Shown here: positions 6,387 to 6,991 of the stretch, piece by piece
How positions within the stretch are numbered: position 1 is the stretch's first letter
Layout of the letters: each line of letters starts with the position of its first letter
NCBI GenBank assembly: GCA_003135035.1
Contig: PLDE01000161.1
Location: forward strand, 1-6,991
Length of the DNA stretch: 6,991 bases
Reading direction: 5' to 3'
DNA from: Candidatus Dormiibacterota bacterium
GTDB lineage: Bacteria; Chloroflexota; Dormibacteria; Aeolococcales; Bog-877
The notes under the pieces: generated by a model
The model's input: only the letters and a program-made list of their open reading frames with translations
Database searches by the model: none
What the model was told of the DNA's origin: nothing
Position numbers and translations under genes: made by a program

Positions 6387-6991
6387 TTGGCCCGCCTTCG
6401 TGCCTACCGATGGCTGGGTCTGGCCGGCGTCGTGGTCGTGCTCTGCGCCGCCGCCTCCATCCTCCTCAGCCAACCGACATCCGCCAGTCAACGGCGGACT
6501 CAATTCCACTCCATGGTGGCGACTCTGCGTGCAGACCTAACTGCCTGCGACAACCGTGCCGCGGCGGCAGTTTGGGCCTGGCAGAAGCGCGTTCAAGGGA
6601 GCGGCTCGCTGTCCCACGCCGAGGCGACCGCCAAAGCCGCAGCCGTGGCGTGCAATCCGAGTACCGGCAACGGCGTCTTCAACCTGACCCTCTACGCCGT
6701 CCCCACCGCGCTCCCCAAACTTCGGCTCAATTACGCCGTGAGCTGTCTTGGGGTGTGGGCCCAGGAGGACGTGCAGCCAGCCATGCTGGCAATCCAGGAT
6801 TTGCTGCGCCAGCCTGCCGATCAAACCGAGGCCACTGCCTACCGCCGCGCGGCGGGCTTCGCCGCCGGAGATCCGCGCGGGGTCTTCGTCGCCGCGAAGC
6901 CCCAACTGCTCCAGGATGAAGCGGGCCTGATAGTGATCGTCGCCGGGGCCGAGGCCGGCTTCGACATAAGCCAAGGTGGTTGCGAAGCCTG
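6387..6991 (+). CDS. Membrane-anchored protein of unknown function, C-terminus cut by the window edge
   Basis: I do not recognise this family. From the TTG at 6387, 201 codons are open to the right edge. The product starts MARLRAYRWLGLAG, followed by one hydrophobic segment at about 10-28 (ending ASILLSQP), so it is probably a type II anchored protein or has an uncleaved signal. The outer part contains Cys54, Cys89, Cys120 and Cys199, which could form disulfides outside the cell. It also has an Ala/Trp-rich helical stretch (about 57-88), a strand-like part (97-120) and a helix with the LAIQDLLRQ sequence (134-142). Amino-acid usage is plausible throughout, unlike the overlapping frames. The start is uncertain: TTG 6387 has no clear ribosome-binding site, CTG 6372 would give an N-terminus beginning TRADLARLRAYRW, and a one-base change near 6368-6380 would join the ATG at 6344. 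It lies about 60 bases after copA on the same strand and may share its transcript; a copper role is not shown. Confidence 0.6.
   Translation, partial: MARLRAYRWLGLAGVVVVLCAAASILLSQPTSASQRRTQFHSMVATLRADLTACDNRAAAAVWAWQKRVQGSGSLSHAEATAKAAAVACNPSTGNGVFNLTLYAVPTALPKLRLNYAVSCLGVWAQEDVQPAMLAIQDLLRQPADQTEATAYRRAAGFAAGDPRGVFVAAKPQLLQDEAGLIVIVAGAEAGFDISQGGCEA

Noticed and set aside
6410..6919. Plus-strand 169-codon frame and minus-strand 145-codon frame at 6537-6974
   Set aside because: Both overlap the 6387 gene in other frames. The plus one is Arg/Gly/Pro-rich with no membrane anchor. The 6387 frame has a coherent anchor and balanced composition.

Overview
This is a high-GC bacterial window with five protein-coding genes, two of them cut by the window edges. 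The GTG/TTG starts, G/C-rich third codon positions, a copper-type P-type ATPase and an actinobacterial-style polytopic membrane protein all point to a high-GC Gram-positive-like lineage. Actinomycetota is most likely; Dormibacterota or Chloroflexota are possible. No rRNA, tRNA, CRISPR array or insertion sequence was found, and nothing in the sequence settles the species.

Minus-strand half (1-2889): a two-gene operon read right to left. The first gene (2889-1135) is a 584-residue fusion of a duplicated multi-pass membrane module and a C-terminal SCO1/SenC domain that keeps the CxxxC and His copper ligands. Its TGA stop overlaps the GTG start of the second gene (1138 to beyond base 1) in a GTGA arrangement. 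The second gene encodes a membrane-anchored beta-propeller with Asp-box (BNR/YCF48-like) repeats. No in-window ATG reading frame represents it, because it starts with GTG and runs off the edge.

Centre (2890-3092): a 203-base divergent intergenic region that must carry the control signals for both arms.

Plus-strand half (3093-6991): a small polytopic membrane protein with a Met/Cys-rich N-terminus (3093-3725); then a 190-base gap with an inverted repeat over the ribosome-binding region of the next gene; then a Cu+-exporting P1B-type ATPase (to 6325) with one heavy-metal-binding domain; then a membrane-anchored protein of unknown function (from about 6387, cut at the right edge) whose start is unclear.

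Together the three central genes look like a copper-handling locus: an SCO-type copper chaperone or thiol protein outside the membrane, a small Met/His-containing membrane protein, and a copper ATPase. The likely context is copper supply to a respiratory oxidase, copper tolerance, or both. That link is inferred from gene content and neighbourhood. The most interesting points are the membrane-module/SCO fusion, its coupling to a beta-propeller gene, the possible two-state RNA structure in front of the ATPase, and the palindromic Met/Cys motif.
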